A stretch of DNA of 37,403 nt from Candidatus Peregrinibacteria bacterium (lineage in GTDB: Bacteria; Patescibacteriota; Gracilibacteria; UBA1369; LOWO2-01-FULL-3), in the NCBI GenBank assembly GCA_016186245.1, contig JACPLZ010000031.1, positions 1-37,403 on the forward strand, in the 5' to 3' direction. Each line of letters opens with the position of its first letter. Positions within the stretch are counted from its first letter, which is position 1. Shown in pieces: positions 1-8,052 of the stretch. The translations under genes were made by a program, and so were the position numbers. The notes below the pieces were generated by a model that made no database searches, had not been told where the DNA came from, and saw only the letters and a list, made by a program, of their open reading frames with translations.

Positions 1-1356
1 CGCCGCATCATCAAAATAGCCGTATGCCGCATCATCTTCAATAAAAACTGACATACCCCTGGCCAACAAAATATCCATTCTCAAATAAAAAACAGCAAAA
101 ATAATTGCAAAAACACCAACAGGCAGCGCCACAATTCTTACCTTTCCAATTTCAAAATTCCTAAATTTTACAACTTTAAGCAACAGCACCGCCCAAAAAG
201 CCGCCAAATAAACCCAATGTTCCATCACCGAAAAACTGAATTGCACAGCCACATAATAGGCAACCAAAGCAAGGTATACCTCCAGCGTTTTTATTCCAAG
301 AAATTTTCTTCTATCTTCCTTTTTCCAAACAAGCATCAGCAAAAATCCCAACGGAATTAAATAAAGAGCCGCCCCAAAAATCCCCCTTTCCGTCAGCGCC
401 TCCAGAAATTCATTATGAGGACTTTCCGGCACACGATAAAATTGCTCATTTTCAAAAACTTCTTTTGGCATTACCGCCGCAAATTGCCTGTAAAAAGTCT
501 CCACCCCGCTGCCCATCCAGATATTTTCCGAATTCAGACTCTGCGCAGCACCTTTCCACAGAAAAAACCGTAAATTCAAAGACCTCATCTCCAGGCCAAA
601 ATTCCACAGTCCGGCTATCACAACAACGATCAATCCCACTGTAATCAGCAACTTATATATTGCCTTCCCATTCCATATCAGCACAAACATCAGCCACAAA
701 GAAAAACCGATACCGATTTCCACCGCCCTGCTCCCAGTCAAAAAAATAACCGCCGCCAATAAAACCATTACAACGAAATCGGCAATTCTTCCTCGCACTT
801 TTTTTTTCATGCGCCCGCTCTTCCCAAAAACATCAAACAGAACAATAAACAGCGGAAAAATCAAAAACTGCGCCAGGAAATTCGGCTGTCCGGAAGCGCC
901 AAAAAGCCTGTTTGAATATTCCGGCGCCGTCCACAACAAAATCGCCGCAATAGCGGCAACCGCCCCGATCCACTTCACCAGCCAAAAGAAAAGCCGCTGC
1001 AAGTTTTTATCCGAAAACAATGCCAGACAAATCAAAAAATGCGCCGCCAGAAATATATAAAAAAGACTTCCCTGCATCAAAGAATATTCACCAAAAAAAC
1101 TCCTGACCGGAGCTAAAGAAAAAACAGTCGACAACAAAAAAGAAACGACCCAAAGCCCCAAATAAAGATATATGCCACGATGAAATTTCAGCGCAAACCT
1201 ACGCAAATCAGCCCACCGCGAAAAAAATACCCCCACCAAAAACAACCCGACCATCCCAAAAAACCAGAAAATTTTCCCACTGCCATACAACTGCATTCCC
1301 CACGGATTCATCACCAGTGGAATCAAAAAAATGGCTAAATACCAGGCATTTTTCAT
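1..1356 (-). CDS. O-antigen ligase/polymerase-like membrane protein (3' end outside window)
   Basis: The minus-strand frame is open from an ATG at 1356 to the window edge (452 codons, no stop), so the C-terminus is missing. The start is MKNAWYLAIFLIPLV. The product is strongly hydrophobic with about ten predicted membrane segments. A central loop carries ESPHNEFLEALTERGIFG, which resembles the PHN-containing periplasmic loop of the Wzy/WaaL O-antigen ligase family. Such proteins transfer or polymerise lipid-linked glycans outside the membrane. The ATG overlaps the stop of the upstream SLH gene by 4 bp (ATGA), so the two are probably co-translated. That suggests, by inference only, a role in glycosylating a surface-layer or surface polymer. 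Family assignment is by motif and topology; the substrate is unknown. Confidence 0.7.
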   Translation of the reverse strand, partial: MKNAWYLAIFLIPLVMNPWGMQLYGSGKIFWFFGMVGLFLVGVFFSRWADLRRFALKFHRGIYLYLGLWVVSFLLSTVFSLAPVRSFFGEYSLMQGSLFYIFLAAHFLICLALFSDKNLQRLFFWLVKWIGAVAAIAAILLWTAPEYSNRLFGASGQPNFLAQFLIFPLFIVLFDVFGKSGRMKKKVRGRIADFVVMVLLAAVIFLTGSRAVEIGIGFSLWLMFVLIWNGKAIYKLLITVGLIVVVIAGLWNFGLEMRSLNLRFFLWKGAAQSLNSENIWMGSGVETFYRQFAAVMPKEVFENEQFYRVPESPHNEFLEALTERGIFGAALYLIPLGFLLMLVWKKEDRRKFLGIKTLEVYLALVAYYVAVQFSFSVMEHWVYLAAFWAVLLLKVVKFRNFEIGKVRIVALPVGVFAIIFAVFYLRMDILLARGMSVFIEDDAAYGYFDDAA

Positions 1357-2681
1357 TCTCTATTGGCAAGATAGTTGTAAATTGCCACCGCAACCTCCTC
1401 GCGTGACAGATAATTGGAAGGCGCCAGCCACTTTAACCTCTTCGGGAAAAGCTGATATTTTTCCGCTGCACCGGCATATTTTGCAAACCAGTCGCCATCC
1501 TGCACGTCATCATAGGTATAATCCAGCCCATCCTCGAGCTCAAAAGTCTTAGATAACATCTTCAAAAATTCCGCTGTATTCACTTTATCCGCAGGCCTAA
1601 AAGTCACCTTGCCTTCATCACCTCTAATAATACCCAAATTCGCAGCGGTAATAACATATTTGACGTACCACGCCCCTTCTGGAATATCAGAAAAACGTCC
1701 TTCGTTACTCACTTCCGACACATCCAGATTCCTCGAAATCAACAGGAATTTTGCAGCCTCCGCCCTGTTTACAGGATCTGATCCATAAAATTGCCCATCC
1801 GGACGGCCATTGATAACCTTGCGTCTCTGTAATTCCGCAGCAGCAAGCCCCTCGTCATTATTCACATTCATGTCCGGAAACGGACTGACTGCAAAATACG
1901 TAAACACCGCATCCTCAAAACGACCAAGATTTACCGGCCTATCCCACATACCCTTGTAAAAAAGCTCTATGCATTGCCCAACTTCATCCATGCTTGATTT
2001 TCGTTTGTTCACAAATCTTTTGGTAAAATCACCTTCCTCCCAATAAAATTTCAGCTTATCGCAACGTTCTTTCGAAGGCAGCTCAGCGGAAAAACCGTCA
2101 GCGGAATTTTCAGTTTCCGAACCTTCCGGGGCAGAATGCCACATTTCATTATATAAATATTCACACTGTCGCGGCTCATCCAGATGTCCATCCTCACTGC
2201 CATTTTCCGCTACCCATCGGGCAGTATAACCACCATCGGATTCATCAATCCAATCAGCTTTTACAGCTTCGCATCGCGCCTCGCTTATCGTGTCATCCGA
2301 ACCGGAACTTGAACCGGATGAAGAAGCCGCAACAGCCAGCCAAATATCAGGATAATAATATTTACACGCATCGGGCTCATCCAGATGCCCGTCAAGATCG
2401 CCATTTTCCAGCTCCCATCTGTGAGTATATCCTCCAGCGGGATAATCTTTATCCCAATTGGCAGTGCTCGCAGCAATCGCCGTATCAATTCTATCCCAAT
2501 CCTTTTTCAATTCCTCGCATCTCACAGTGGATGGCTTTGTTACCACGCTTATCAGGCTTGTCTTGAATATACCCGCATTTGTTCCAAAGACCAGAATCAA
2601 CCCAAGAAAAAGTATTGCAAATCCGGTAATTTTAACCGCATCAATTTTTCTCTTTCGCGTGATTTTTTTTCTTGATTTCAT
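1353..2681 (-). CDS. SLH-domain surface protein with three Cys-bracketed repeats
   Basis: A 442-residue protein. A basic N-terminus (MKSRKKITRKRK) precedes one membrane segment at about residues 17-38, so it is probably membrane-anchored with the rest outside. Residues 54-250 hold three related units, each bracketed by two cysteines (C55-C106, C137-C173, C207-C237). The first two contain a DGHLDEP loop followed by C-x-Y-x-Y and a Trp; the third is degenerate. A Ser/Gly-rich linker separates units 1 and 2. Two SLH domains follow, near residues 295-350 and 355-440; the first has FSDIPEGAWYVKYV. SLH domains bind secondary cell-wall polymers. It overlaps the downstream glycan-ligase-like gene by 4 bp. 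No Shine-Dalgarno is visible upstream. The repeat units are not a family I recognise. Confidence 0.75.
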   Translation of the reverse strand: MKSRKKITRKRKIDAVKITGFAILFLGLILVFGTNAGIFKTSLISVVTKPSTVRCEELKKDWDRIDTAIAASTANWDKDYPAGGYTHRWELENGDLDGHLDEPDACKYYYPDIWLAVAASSSGSSSGSDDTISEARCEAVKADWIDESDGGYTARWVAENGSEDGHLDEPRQCEYLYNEMWHSAPEGSETENSADGFSAELPSKERCDKLKFYWEEGDFTKRFVNKRKSSMDEVGQCIELFYKGMWDRPVNLGRFEDAVFTYFAVSPFPDMNVNNDEGLAAAELQRRKVINGRPDGQFYGSDPVNRAEAAKFLLISRNLDVSEVSNEGRFSDIPEGAWYVKYVITAANLGIIRGDEGKVTFRPADKVNTAEFLKMLSKTFELEDGLDYTYDDVQDGDWFAKYAGAAEKYQLFPKRLKWLAPSNYLSREEVAVAIYNYLANRE

Positions 2682-2768
2682 TTTGAAGAATTAAAAAAAT
2701 AAATTGACCAATCGAATAATACAATAGTACGTTGCACAAGCCAACCATTTTCATTACTATGCTTGCAC

Positions 2769-2789
2769 ATGCGCCCGTAGCTCAGATGG
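2769..2789 (+). repeat. Duplicated 5' end of the downstream tRNA-Arg
   Basis: The 21 nt here are identical to 2875-2895, which are the two bases before tRNA-Arg plus its first 19 nt (acceptor 5' strand and start of the D-arm). After position 2789 the similarity ends and no tRNA can be folded. It is therefore a 5' tRNA fragment about 106 bp upstream of the intact gene. It may be a remnant of a tandem tRNA duplication or of an integration or excision event. Confidence 0.7.
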
Positions 2790-2876
2790 GGAGCCTTCAG
2801 CCAAATTATAAAGTTGCAAACGCTCGCATCTAACGGTAAAAACATGGAAAACAAATAAACGATGATTTAAAAATAT

Positions 2877-2953
2877 GCGCCCGTAGCTCAGATGGATAGA
2901 GCGTTGGTTTGCGGAGCCAAAGGTCACAGGTTCGACTCCTGTCGGGCGCACCA
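2877..2953 (+). tRNA. tRNA-Arg (anticodon GCG)
   Basis: A 77-nt cloverleaf including the encoded CCA. The acceptor stem GCGCCCG/CGGGCGC is perfect with A73. The anticodon stem TTGGT/GCCAA closes the loop TTGCGGA, giving anticodon GCG for CGC/CGU. The T-arm is ACAGG TTCGACT CCTGT. Most bacteria read these codons with ACG converted to ICG by TadA, so G34 is unusual. Confidence 0.9.
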
Positions 2954-2970
2954 AACTGGAACAAAAAATT

Positions 2971-3741
2971 CTACTCCGGCAGATTTCCCATCCCTCTCTT
3001 CGCCCCCTTTCTCTTCTTTCTGCCCCTATTCCTCCTCAGTTTTTCATCAATCCCTTTCTGGGAAGGCTGCATAACAACATTTCTCGCCCATGGCTCATCG
3101 GTCAAAAGTTCCCCTTTGAATTGCTGCAGAAGCCAATCCAGGAATTCGGTCTGTTCTGCCAGCTGTCTTTTACTAAAACTTCCGCGAAAATCAACATTAT
3201 AAGCAATGGAAGGAACTCCATCGCGCCCGGCCGGCACGTCTATAATTTCCACCGGCCTGCCCAATGCCCATGGAGCACAAAATACCAGCGGTGCCCACCG
3301 TTCATATTTTTCCATCAGTTTTTCCTGTTTACTTAAACCGCCAAACACATCCCCTCCAAATAATCTGGCCAAAAACCCTGGAGCAGCGCTGGCTTCAGCT
3401 TCATCTTTTCCACTGCGACCAATATAAAACTCAGGAATTTTCAGGCTGACATTATGTCCATTTACCACAACATCAACATTTTTTTCCTTAGCCATAAACA
3501 TGGCCATCACCAGTTTATCCAGCACCCCTTCCAGCTCATCTGGCCACGATAAACCAATATCTTCAGCGGTAAAATCAACCGAGCCGGTAACTCTGGCAAT
3601 TCTGTCCAGCACCTCCTGCCGCAAAGCATTTGGATCCAGTCCCCCCCTATAGTGATCCAAAATTTTATATGAATCATATAGATGGGTAATAAACCCTTCC
3701 ATATCGCTAAGAAGCTGGGACACTCTCGCTCTGCATTCCAC
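2971..3741 (-). pseudogene. C-terminal part of the RelA/SpoT-type HD protein, in the -1 frame
   Basis: This reading frame continues the upstream HD protein (3507-5438) after a shift at the seven-T run at 3765-3759. The frame is open back to that run, reading YSDAKAVECRARVSQLLSD before the annotated GTG at 3741. The segment (about 262 residues from the shift) is rich in charged helices, with GLDPNALRQEVLDRIARVTG and an ending of KKRKGAKRGMGNLPE. I see no TGS, ACT or ppGpp-synthetase motif. A separate gene starting at the GTG is possible, but the continuity argues for one interrupted or frameshifted protein of about 822 residues. Its C-terminal function is unknown. Confidence 0.6.
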
Positions 3742-5438
3742 TGCCTTTGCGTCCGAATAAAAAAAGAGTGCTCATCCGTAGAAACACCCATTCGGTTTTC
3801 ACCAAGCCTTCTGCCCAACACGCTATTAAACTCGCCCCTGCCCGCCCATTGATGCTTAAGAGGCTTTGGGAAAAGACGCTTAAACACTTCTGCGGCCGCA
3901 AAACACATATTTGGATCATTCCTGACACACCTGAAAATTACAAAATTCTGCAAAGCCTGTTCATACCTCCCATCTCTAGCCATATCCTCGGCAATCTCTC
4001 CATCTTCATACCTGAAACCAACAGGCCGGTAATTCAGAATATAATCAACCCCCTCAGTCATAGTAGAATCCATCATTTCTCTCTTCATCTCATCCTGAAA
4101 TTCAGCGCTAAATTCACGTTTAAGACCAGGCCAATGTTGCCCATCCTTCAAAACAACCGGCCCCATATCCCGTCTATCACGTTTAGATCTGAGAACAATA
4201 CGCCTCTCTCTCTCATCCGGATCACGAAAAATCAGGTAATCATACAGCCAATCCGCAACATTCCACATTCTCATGGCCACAGCGCAAGCCATAAATGTAT
4301 AAATTGTATCCGCCGCCACTTCCTGAAATTTTTCCTCGGAAACTTCAGCCCCGCCACTCATGCCTGCTCTTATTTTTTGAATAAAAGTTCTTGTATTATC
4401 AAGCCTGTCGCTAATTTTTATAATTATGGCCCTCATTGCGGAAAATCTCTGCGCCCGCTTATGCCCCAAAACACCGTAAAACATTTCCACTATCTGCCTG
4501 GCCTTATTGTCGCCGGATTTTGTCACAAGCTTAACAAGCGCCTCTATAGACACCATTCTGGAAAAGAAAACAGCCGCTCCGGAAACATTGCCTGGCTGGC
4601 CGGAAACACCGCCAAGAGAAGAACACACCCACGAAAAATGCTTATCGAAACTAGCACCATGCCTTTCTCTAAGAGACTCGGCATGCGCCTTCGGAACCCA
4701 AACCGGACCATCCTTTCCAAAAAATTTCGGATTCAAATCTTCAACGCTGGAATTAAGCAAACCTGCTATACCCACCGGCCAATCTTCCAGCACATCATGT
4801 AGCATAGCCGCAATAACTGTCTGTTCACAGAAAAAACGACATTTTTGGACAACATTTCCAACTGCGCTGGCAACAGGATGATAGGCATAATCCTGGGAAT
4901 CACCTTTTGCATCCTTTTCACCTTTTCTTTTGGCGCCATAATGAATCAAAAAAACATAATATGCAGCAACCTTCAAATTTTCCCGCCAGTTAGCGGAAAA
5001 ATTAGAACAGTCCTCTGACCCCCTGATAACTTCTTCCACTTTATCAAGGTCTCCGTCAAAACGCCTGACAAATTCCTCAAACCGCTTGTTCAGATCTTTG
5101 CCAATAGCCTCATTCTTGAACAATATTGATTTCTCAAATCCAAACCGCACCACAAGATCATTAAGCAGTAAAAAAGCCTGCTGCATAGCGCTATTGTTTT
5201 TTTCAAAAACCTCCCTGTACAAAAATCCGTCCCTATTTTCACCCCCCAAAAATTTGGAAAAACAATCGGATAAAACACTTCTGCTGACAGCCGCATTGAC
5301 GGCATCGGCAAACCCCTTCATTACAGGGACATCTGCAACATCAACCACCTGCGCCCGGCCATCAACAGAAACTTCATCTTCATGCACACCATCCTGATTG
5401 TCATTCCGCTCCTTTGCCATATAAAAACCATAAGGCAT
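3507..5438 (-). CDS. RelA/SpoT-type HD (ppGpp hydrolase-like) protein, frameshifted near the 3' end
   Basis: A 643-residue frame of which only about the first 560 residues are likely genuine. An HD domain matches the RelA/SpoT hydrolase pattern: H187-P, then MLHDVLED with H214-D215 and E218-D219, and later IIIKISDRLDNTRTF (D344), equivalent to KLADRLHNMRTL. This predicts Mn-dependent pyrophosphohydrolase activity on (p)ppGpp or a related nucleotide. No synthetase or TGS domain is recognisable. After residue 560 (codons 3764-3759, TTT TTT in a run of seven T) this frame becomes W/R-rich and implausible, while the -1 frame continues convincingly to 2971. An alternative start is MAKERND at residue 7. 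It lies 73 bp downstream of rpe, possibly in the same transcript. Confidence 0.75.
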   Translation of the reverse strand: MPYGFYMAKERNDNQDGVHEDEVSVDGRAQVVDVADVPVMKGFADAVNAAVSRSVLSDCFSKFLGGENRDGFLYREVFEKNNSAMQQAFLLLNDLVVRFGFEKSILFKNEAIGKDLNKRFEEFVRRFDGDLDKVEEVIRGSEDCSNFSANWRENLKVAAYYVFLIHYGAKRKGEKDAKGDSQDYAYHPVASAVGNVVQKCRFFCEQTVIAAMLHDVLEDWPVGIAGLLNSSVEDLNPKFFGKDGPVWVPKAHAESLRERHGASFDKHFSWVCSSLGGVSGQPGNVSGAAVFFSRMVSIEALVKLVTKSGDNKARQIVEMFYGVLGHKRAQRFSAMRAIIIKISDRLDNTRTFIQKIRAGMSGGAEVSEEKFQEVAADTIYTFMACAVAMRMWNVADWLYDYLIFRDPDERERRIVLRSKRDRRDMGPVVLKDGQHWPGLKREFSAEFQDEMKREMMDSTMTEGVDYILNYRPVGFRYEDGEIAEDMARDGRYEQALQNFVIFRCVRNDPNMCFAAAEVFKRLFPKPLKHQWAGRGEFNSVLGRRLGENRMGVSTDEHSFFIRTQRQWNAERECPSFLAIWKGLLPIYMIHIKFWITIGGDWIQMLCGRRCWTELPELPARLILPLKILVYRGQMSWKGCWINW

Positions 5439-5511
5439 AGCAGAATACCATATTTCAACAAAAAGGCAATAGAAGATAGCCGCACGCGCATACCACGCCC
5501 ATACACCATTT

Positions 5512-6141
5512 TCAGCAATTTTTCAGATTTGCTATCGCCACGCTCCTATCATCAGATTCAAAAATATATGTTCCGGCAATCATAATATTTGCTCCAGCTT
5601 CTCTGCATATCCTTGCCGTTTTATCATCAATTCCCCCGTCAACACTTATATCTCCATCATACCCCAAATCCCTTAGCTGCCTTATTTTTGGCATCATGTC
5701 CTTCATGAATTTTTGCCCGCCAAACCCGGGCTCAACCGTCATAATCAAAATTTGATCAACCATCTCCAGCACGCCTTCCAAAACTTCCACGCCGGTTTTT
5801 GGCCTCACGGATACCCCGTTCTTCACCCCCAAATCCCTGATGGTACCCAAAACTCCCTTTAAATCTTTGCACGCCTCCGCGTGGACAATCAAAGTATCGG
5901 CGCCGGCCTTCACAAAATCCTCAAAAAAATCCCACGGATGTTCTATCATCAAATGCACATCAATCGGCAATTTTGTTTTAATCCATTTCATCACCGGCGC
6001 CCCAAAACTTATGTTAGGCACAAAATGCCCATCCATCACATCATAGTGCAACCGATCACTGTACGGCTCTACCTCCTTAATTTCCTCATTCAGCCTGCCG
6101 AAATCAGCCGACAGAATTGAAGGTGCGACTTGTATATTCAT
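5512..6141 (-). CDS. rpe: Ribulose-phosphate 3-epimerase
   Basis: A 209-residue TIM-barrel enzyme interconverting ribulose-5-phosphate and xylulose-5-phosphate. It begins with the family signature VAPSILSADFGRL, followed by LHYDVMDGHFVPN (metal and catalytic residues), DVHLMIEHP, MTVEPGFGGQ and VDGGID (second catalytic Asp and phosphate site). Length is slightly below the usual 215-225. The start overlaps the rpiB stop by 4 bp, so the pair is translationally coupled, consistent with shared pentose-phosphate function. Confidence 0.95.
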   Translation of the reverse strand: MNIQVAPSILSADFGRLNEEIKEVEPYSDRLHYDVMDGHFVPNISFGAPVMKWIKTKLPIDVHLMIEHPWDFFEDFVKAGADTLIVHAEACKDLKGVLGTIRDLGVKNGVSVRPKTGVEVLEGVLEMVDQILIMTVEPGFGGQKFMKDMMPKIRQLRDLGYDGDISVDGGIDDKTARICREAGANIMIAGTYIFESDDRSVAIANLKNC

Positions 6142-6599
6142 CCTATATGGCTTAATTTTTCCACCCTGCGCACATGCCTTTCCTCTCCGTTTTCAAAATC
6201 CGTTTCAAAAAATTTATCCGCAATTTTTTTCATCGCATCAATATCGGTCAGACGCGCTCCCATAGTTAAAACATTGGCATTGTTGTGCTTTCTGGCCATT
6301 TCGGCCATTTCTGCAGTTACGGCATTTACAGCCCTGATATCTTTAAACTTGTTAACCGCCATCGCCACGCCTATTCCGGTGCCGCAAATCAAAACACCAA
6401 AAGATTCAGGATGCTCCACAACTTTTTCACCGACTTCCCGCGCGACATCTGGATAATCACAGGATTCCTCTGTGAAACACCCCAAATCGGTTACCTCAAA
6501 ACCTTTCTGCTGCAGATAAGCTTTTAAGTCCTCCTTGGCTTTGAATCCGGCATGATCCGCGCCTATAAAAACCAGCTTTTTTTTCTTTTCTCCAATCAT
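6138..6599 (-). CDS. rpiB: Ribose-5-phosphate isomerase B
   Basis: A 153-residue RpiB/LacA-family isomerase interconverting ribulose-5-phosphate and ribose-5-phosphate. Visible motifs are IGADHAGFKAKE, DYPDVA, the phosphate/active-site loop ICGTGIGVAMAVNK, and RKHNNANVLTMGAR. Length is typical for RpiB. It overlaps prs upstream and rpe downstream by 4 bp each (ATGA), so the three genes form one coupled unit feeding ribose-5-phosphate to PRPP synthesis. Confidence 0.95.
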   Translation of the reverse strand: MIGEKKKKLVFIGADHAGFKAKEDLKAYLQQKGFEVTDLGCFTEESCDYPDVAREVGEKVVEHPESFGVLICGTGIGVAMAVNKFKDIRAVNAVTAEMAEMARKHNNANVLTMGARLTDIDAMKKIADKFFETDFENGEERHVRRVEKLSHIG

Positions 6600-7540
6600 T
6601 GCAAAACAGTGGTAACGGATTTTGATTCATAAACATTCCGGATTATTCTGGAAAGAAGAGGGGCAACGGACAAAACTTTTAACCCCCGGAATTGTTTTTC
6701 TTTCGGAATAGGAATTGTATTTGTTACTACCACCTCCTTGAAACCGGCGCCACTAAGTCTTTCCACGGCCGGATCGGAAAAAACAGCATGGGTCGCCGCC
6801 AAATAAACTTCATCGGCCGCACCATGACTCCTCAGCGCTTTTACCGCCGCGGCTACGCTGCCGGCAGTATCAATCATATCATCGAAAATCACACAATTCC
6901 TTCCACTTACATCACCTATAACATGATGAACCTCCGCTTTGTTATGAGCAGGCCTGGATTTATGAATAATCGCCAGATCCGCCCCCAGCAAGTCGGCAAA
7001 CTTCTTGGCATCCTTTGCCCCTCCGGCATCGGGAGAAACGACCATCAGATTCCTGATTTTTTTCTTTTTAAAATAATCGGCAAACAGACGCCGCGTATCC
7101 AGGTTATCCATCGGAACATTAAAAAATCCCTGCTCCTGGTCGCTATGAAGTTTCAGAGCAATCACATGCCCAGCCCCGGCCGCCGACAACAAATCTGCGA
7201 CCAGTTTTGCAGAAATAGGCTCTCTCGGCGTGGCCACACGATCCTGTCTGGAGTACCCATAATGTGGCATGACAACGTGAATATGATAGGCAAAAGATCT
7301 CTTCAGAGCATCAATCATAATAAAAAGTTCCATCAAATCTTCGTTCACGTTGCCAGAAGCGGTTTGAAGAACAAACACATCGCAACCCCTGACGCTCTCC
7401 TTTGGCTTGGCATAAATCTCTCCGCAGGCAAAACGCGAAACTTCCATTTCCGAAAGTTTGACCTTCATATTTTTAGCGATTTCTTTCGCCAATTCCGGAT
7501 GGGAAGACCCGGAGAAGAATTTAATTGGATGCTGGGCCAT
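6596..7540 (-). CDS. prs: Ribose-phosphate pyrophosphokinase (PRPP synthetase)
   Basis: A 314-residue enzyme making PRPP from ribose-5-phosphate and ATP, the entry point to nucleotide, His and Trp synthesis. Motifs are SGSSHPELA, ELFIMIDALKRS, MPHYGYSRQDR (ATP-binding flexible region), KLHSDQEQGFF, SPDAGGAKDAK and the PRPP-binding loop CVIFDDMIDTAGS. Length matches the family (about 315). It sits just downstream of the transketolase-like pair and overlaps rpiB by 4 bp. A short hairpin repeat (7571-7596) lies in the 56-bp gap upstream. Confidence 0.95.
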   Translation of the reverse strand: MAQHPIKFFSGSSHPELAKEIAKNMKVKLSEMEVSRFACGEIYAKPKESVRGCDVFVLQTASGNVNEDLMELFIMIDALKRSFAYHIHVVMPHYGYSRQDRVATPREPISAKLVADLLSAAGAGHVIALKLHSDQEQGFFNVPMDNLDTRRLFADYFKKKKIRNLMVVSPDAGGAKDAKKFADLLGADLAIIHKSRPAHNKAEVHHVIGDVSGRNCVIFDDMIDTAGSVAAAVKALRSHGAADEVYLAATHAVFSDPAVERLSGAGFKEVVVTNTIPIPKEKQFRGLKVLSVAPLLSRIIRNVYESKSVTTVLQ

Positions 7541-7570
7541 AAAATTTGATTACCGGAAAGCAGAATAGCA

Positions 7571-7596
7571 TAGATTTTTTGCAAAGCAAAAATCTA
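7571..7596. terminator. Short AGATTTT-type hairpin after the transketolase-like C gene
   Basis: A palindrome TAGATTTTTTGC-AAA-GCAAAAATCTA with one unpaired T in the left arm. It begins directly after the stop of the 7597-8052 gene. The same shape (AGATTTT, Y, GC, three-base loop, GC, R, AAAATC) recurs after genes at 25551, 30626 and 37373. It is a candidate transcription terminator or short interspersed repeat. Confidence 0.5.
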
Positions 7597-8052
7597 TTAA
7601 GGAACCCCTGAAAAATTAAAATAAACCGGTCCAAACTCCTCAAAATTACCATAAAGATACCCACTGTCATGGCGAGCCAAGCCTGCCCTGAGCCCGCCGA
7701 AGGGAACCATGACCCTGATATTCGGCATAGCGCCAACAACCTCCGCATCCCTCACTCCATCACCAACCGCAAAAATCTTCACATTCAAATTTGGAATACA
7801 TATTCCATCACGCAATTGGGCATAGGCATTTGCAATTTTTGCAGATGAACAAACGATTATTGGCATTTTTCCCCTAGCCGCAAAACCGCACGCGGCCATC
7901 ATCATGCTCTGTTCCCCGGAAAAATTAAACGCCCTGTCCTTAAACCGGTTCACAAAATTCTCCATGCCGGCAAATTCATCGCAATACAAAACAACCGCAT
8001 TATTGAATCTGTTTACAATTTTCAACAAATCATCCTGTAAATTTTCCATCAC
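7597..8052 (-). CDS. Truncated transketolase pyrimidine-domain (C-subunit-like) protein
   Basis: 151 residues matching only the pyrimidine-binding domain of transketolase or DXS-type enzymes; split-transketolase C-subunits are normally about 310 residues. FNFSGEQSMMMAACGFAA corresponds to NVGIAEQNMVGIAAGLA, so the catalytic Glu (E47) is kept. PNLNVKIFA and MPNIRVMVP also align. The loop that normally follows with the cofactor-contacting His is deleted, and the C-terminal domain is absent. Residues 114-129 are encoded by a palindromic interspersed repeat (7666-7713). Translation is coupled to the N-subunit-like gene by a 4-bp overlap. It is probably a degenerate partner, or both genes are decaying. 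Confidence 0.7.
   Translation of the reverse strand: MMENLQDDLLKIVNRFNNAVVLYCDEFAGMENFVNRFKDRAFNFSGEQSMMMAACGFAARGKMPIIVCSSAKIANAYAQLRDGICIPNLNVKIFAVGDGVRDAEVVGAMPNIRVMVPFGGLRAGLARHDSGYLYGNFEEFGPVYFNFSGVP
7666..7713. repeat. Palindromic repeat inserted in frame in the transketolase-like C gene
   Basis: 48 nt flanked by GTCATGG and CCATGAC inverted ends with CCCTGAGCCCGCCGAAGGG inside. It resembles the GTCATnnTGAGC...GAAGG short palindromes dispersed in many bacterial genomes. Its length is 16 codons, so the host reading frame stays open and reads PFGGLRAGLARHD. This recalls in-frame Rickettsia palindromic elements. Confidence 0.55.

Noticed and set aside
3747-4802. 351-codon plus-strand ORF opposite the HD protein
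   Set aside because: It is antisense to a gene with clear HD motifs; composition (His/Pro/Ser/Asn-rich) is that of a shadow frame.
6692-7549. 285-codon plus-strand ORF opposite prs
   Set aside because: prs on the minus strand has all PRPP synthetase motifs; the plus frame is an antisense shadow.
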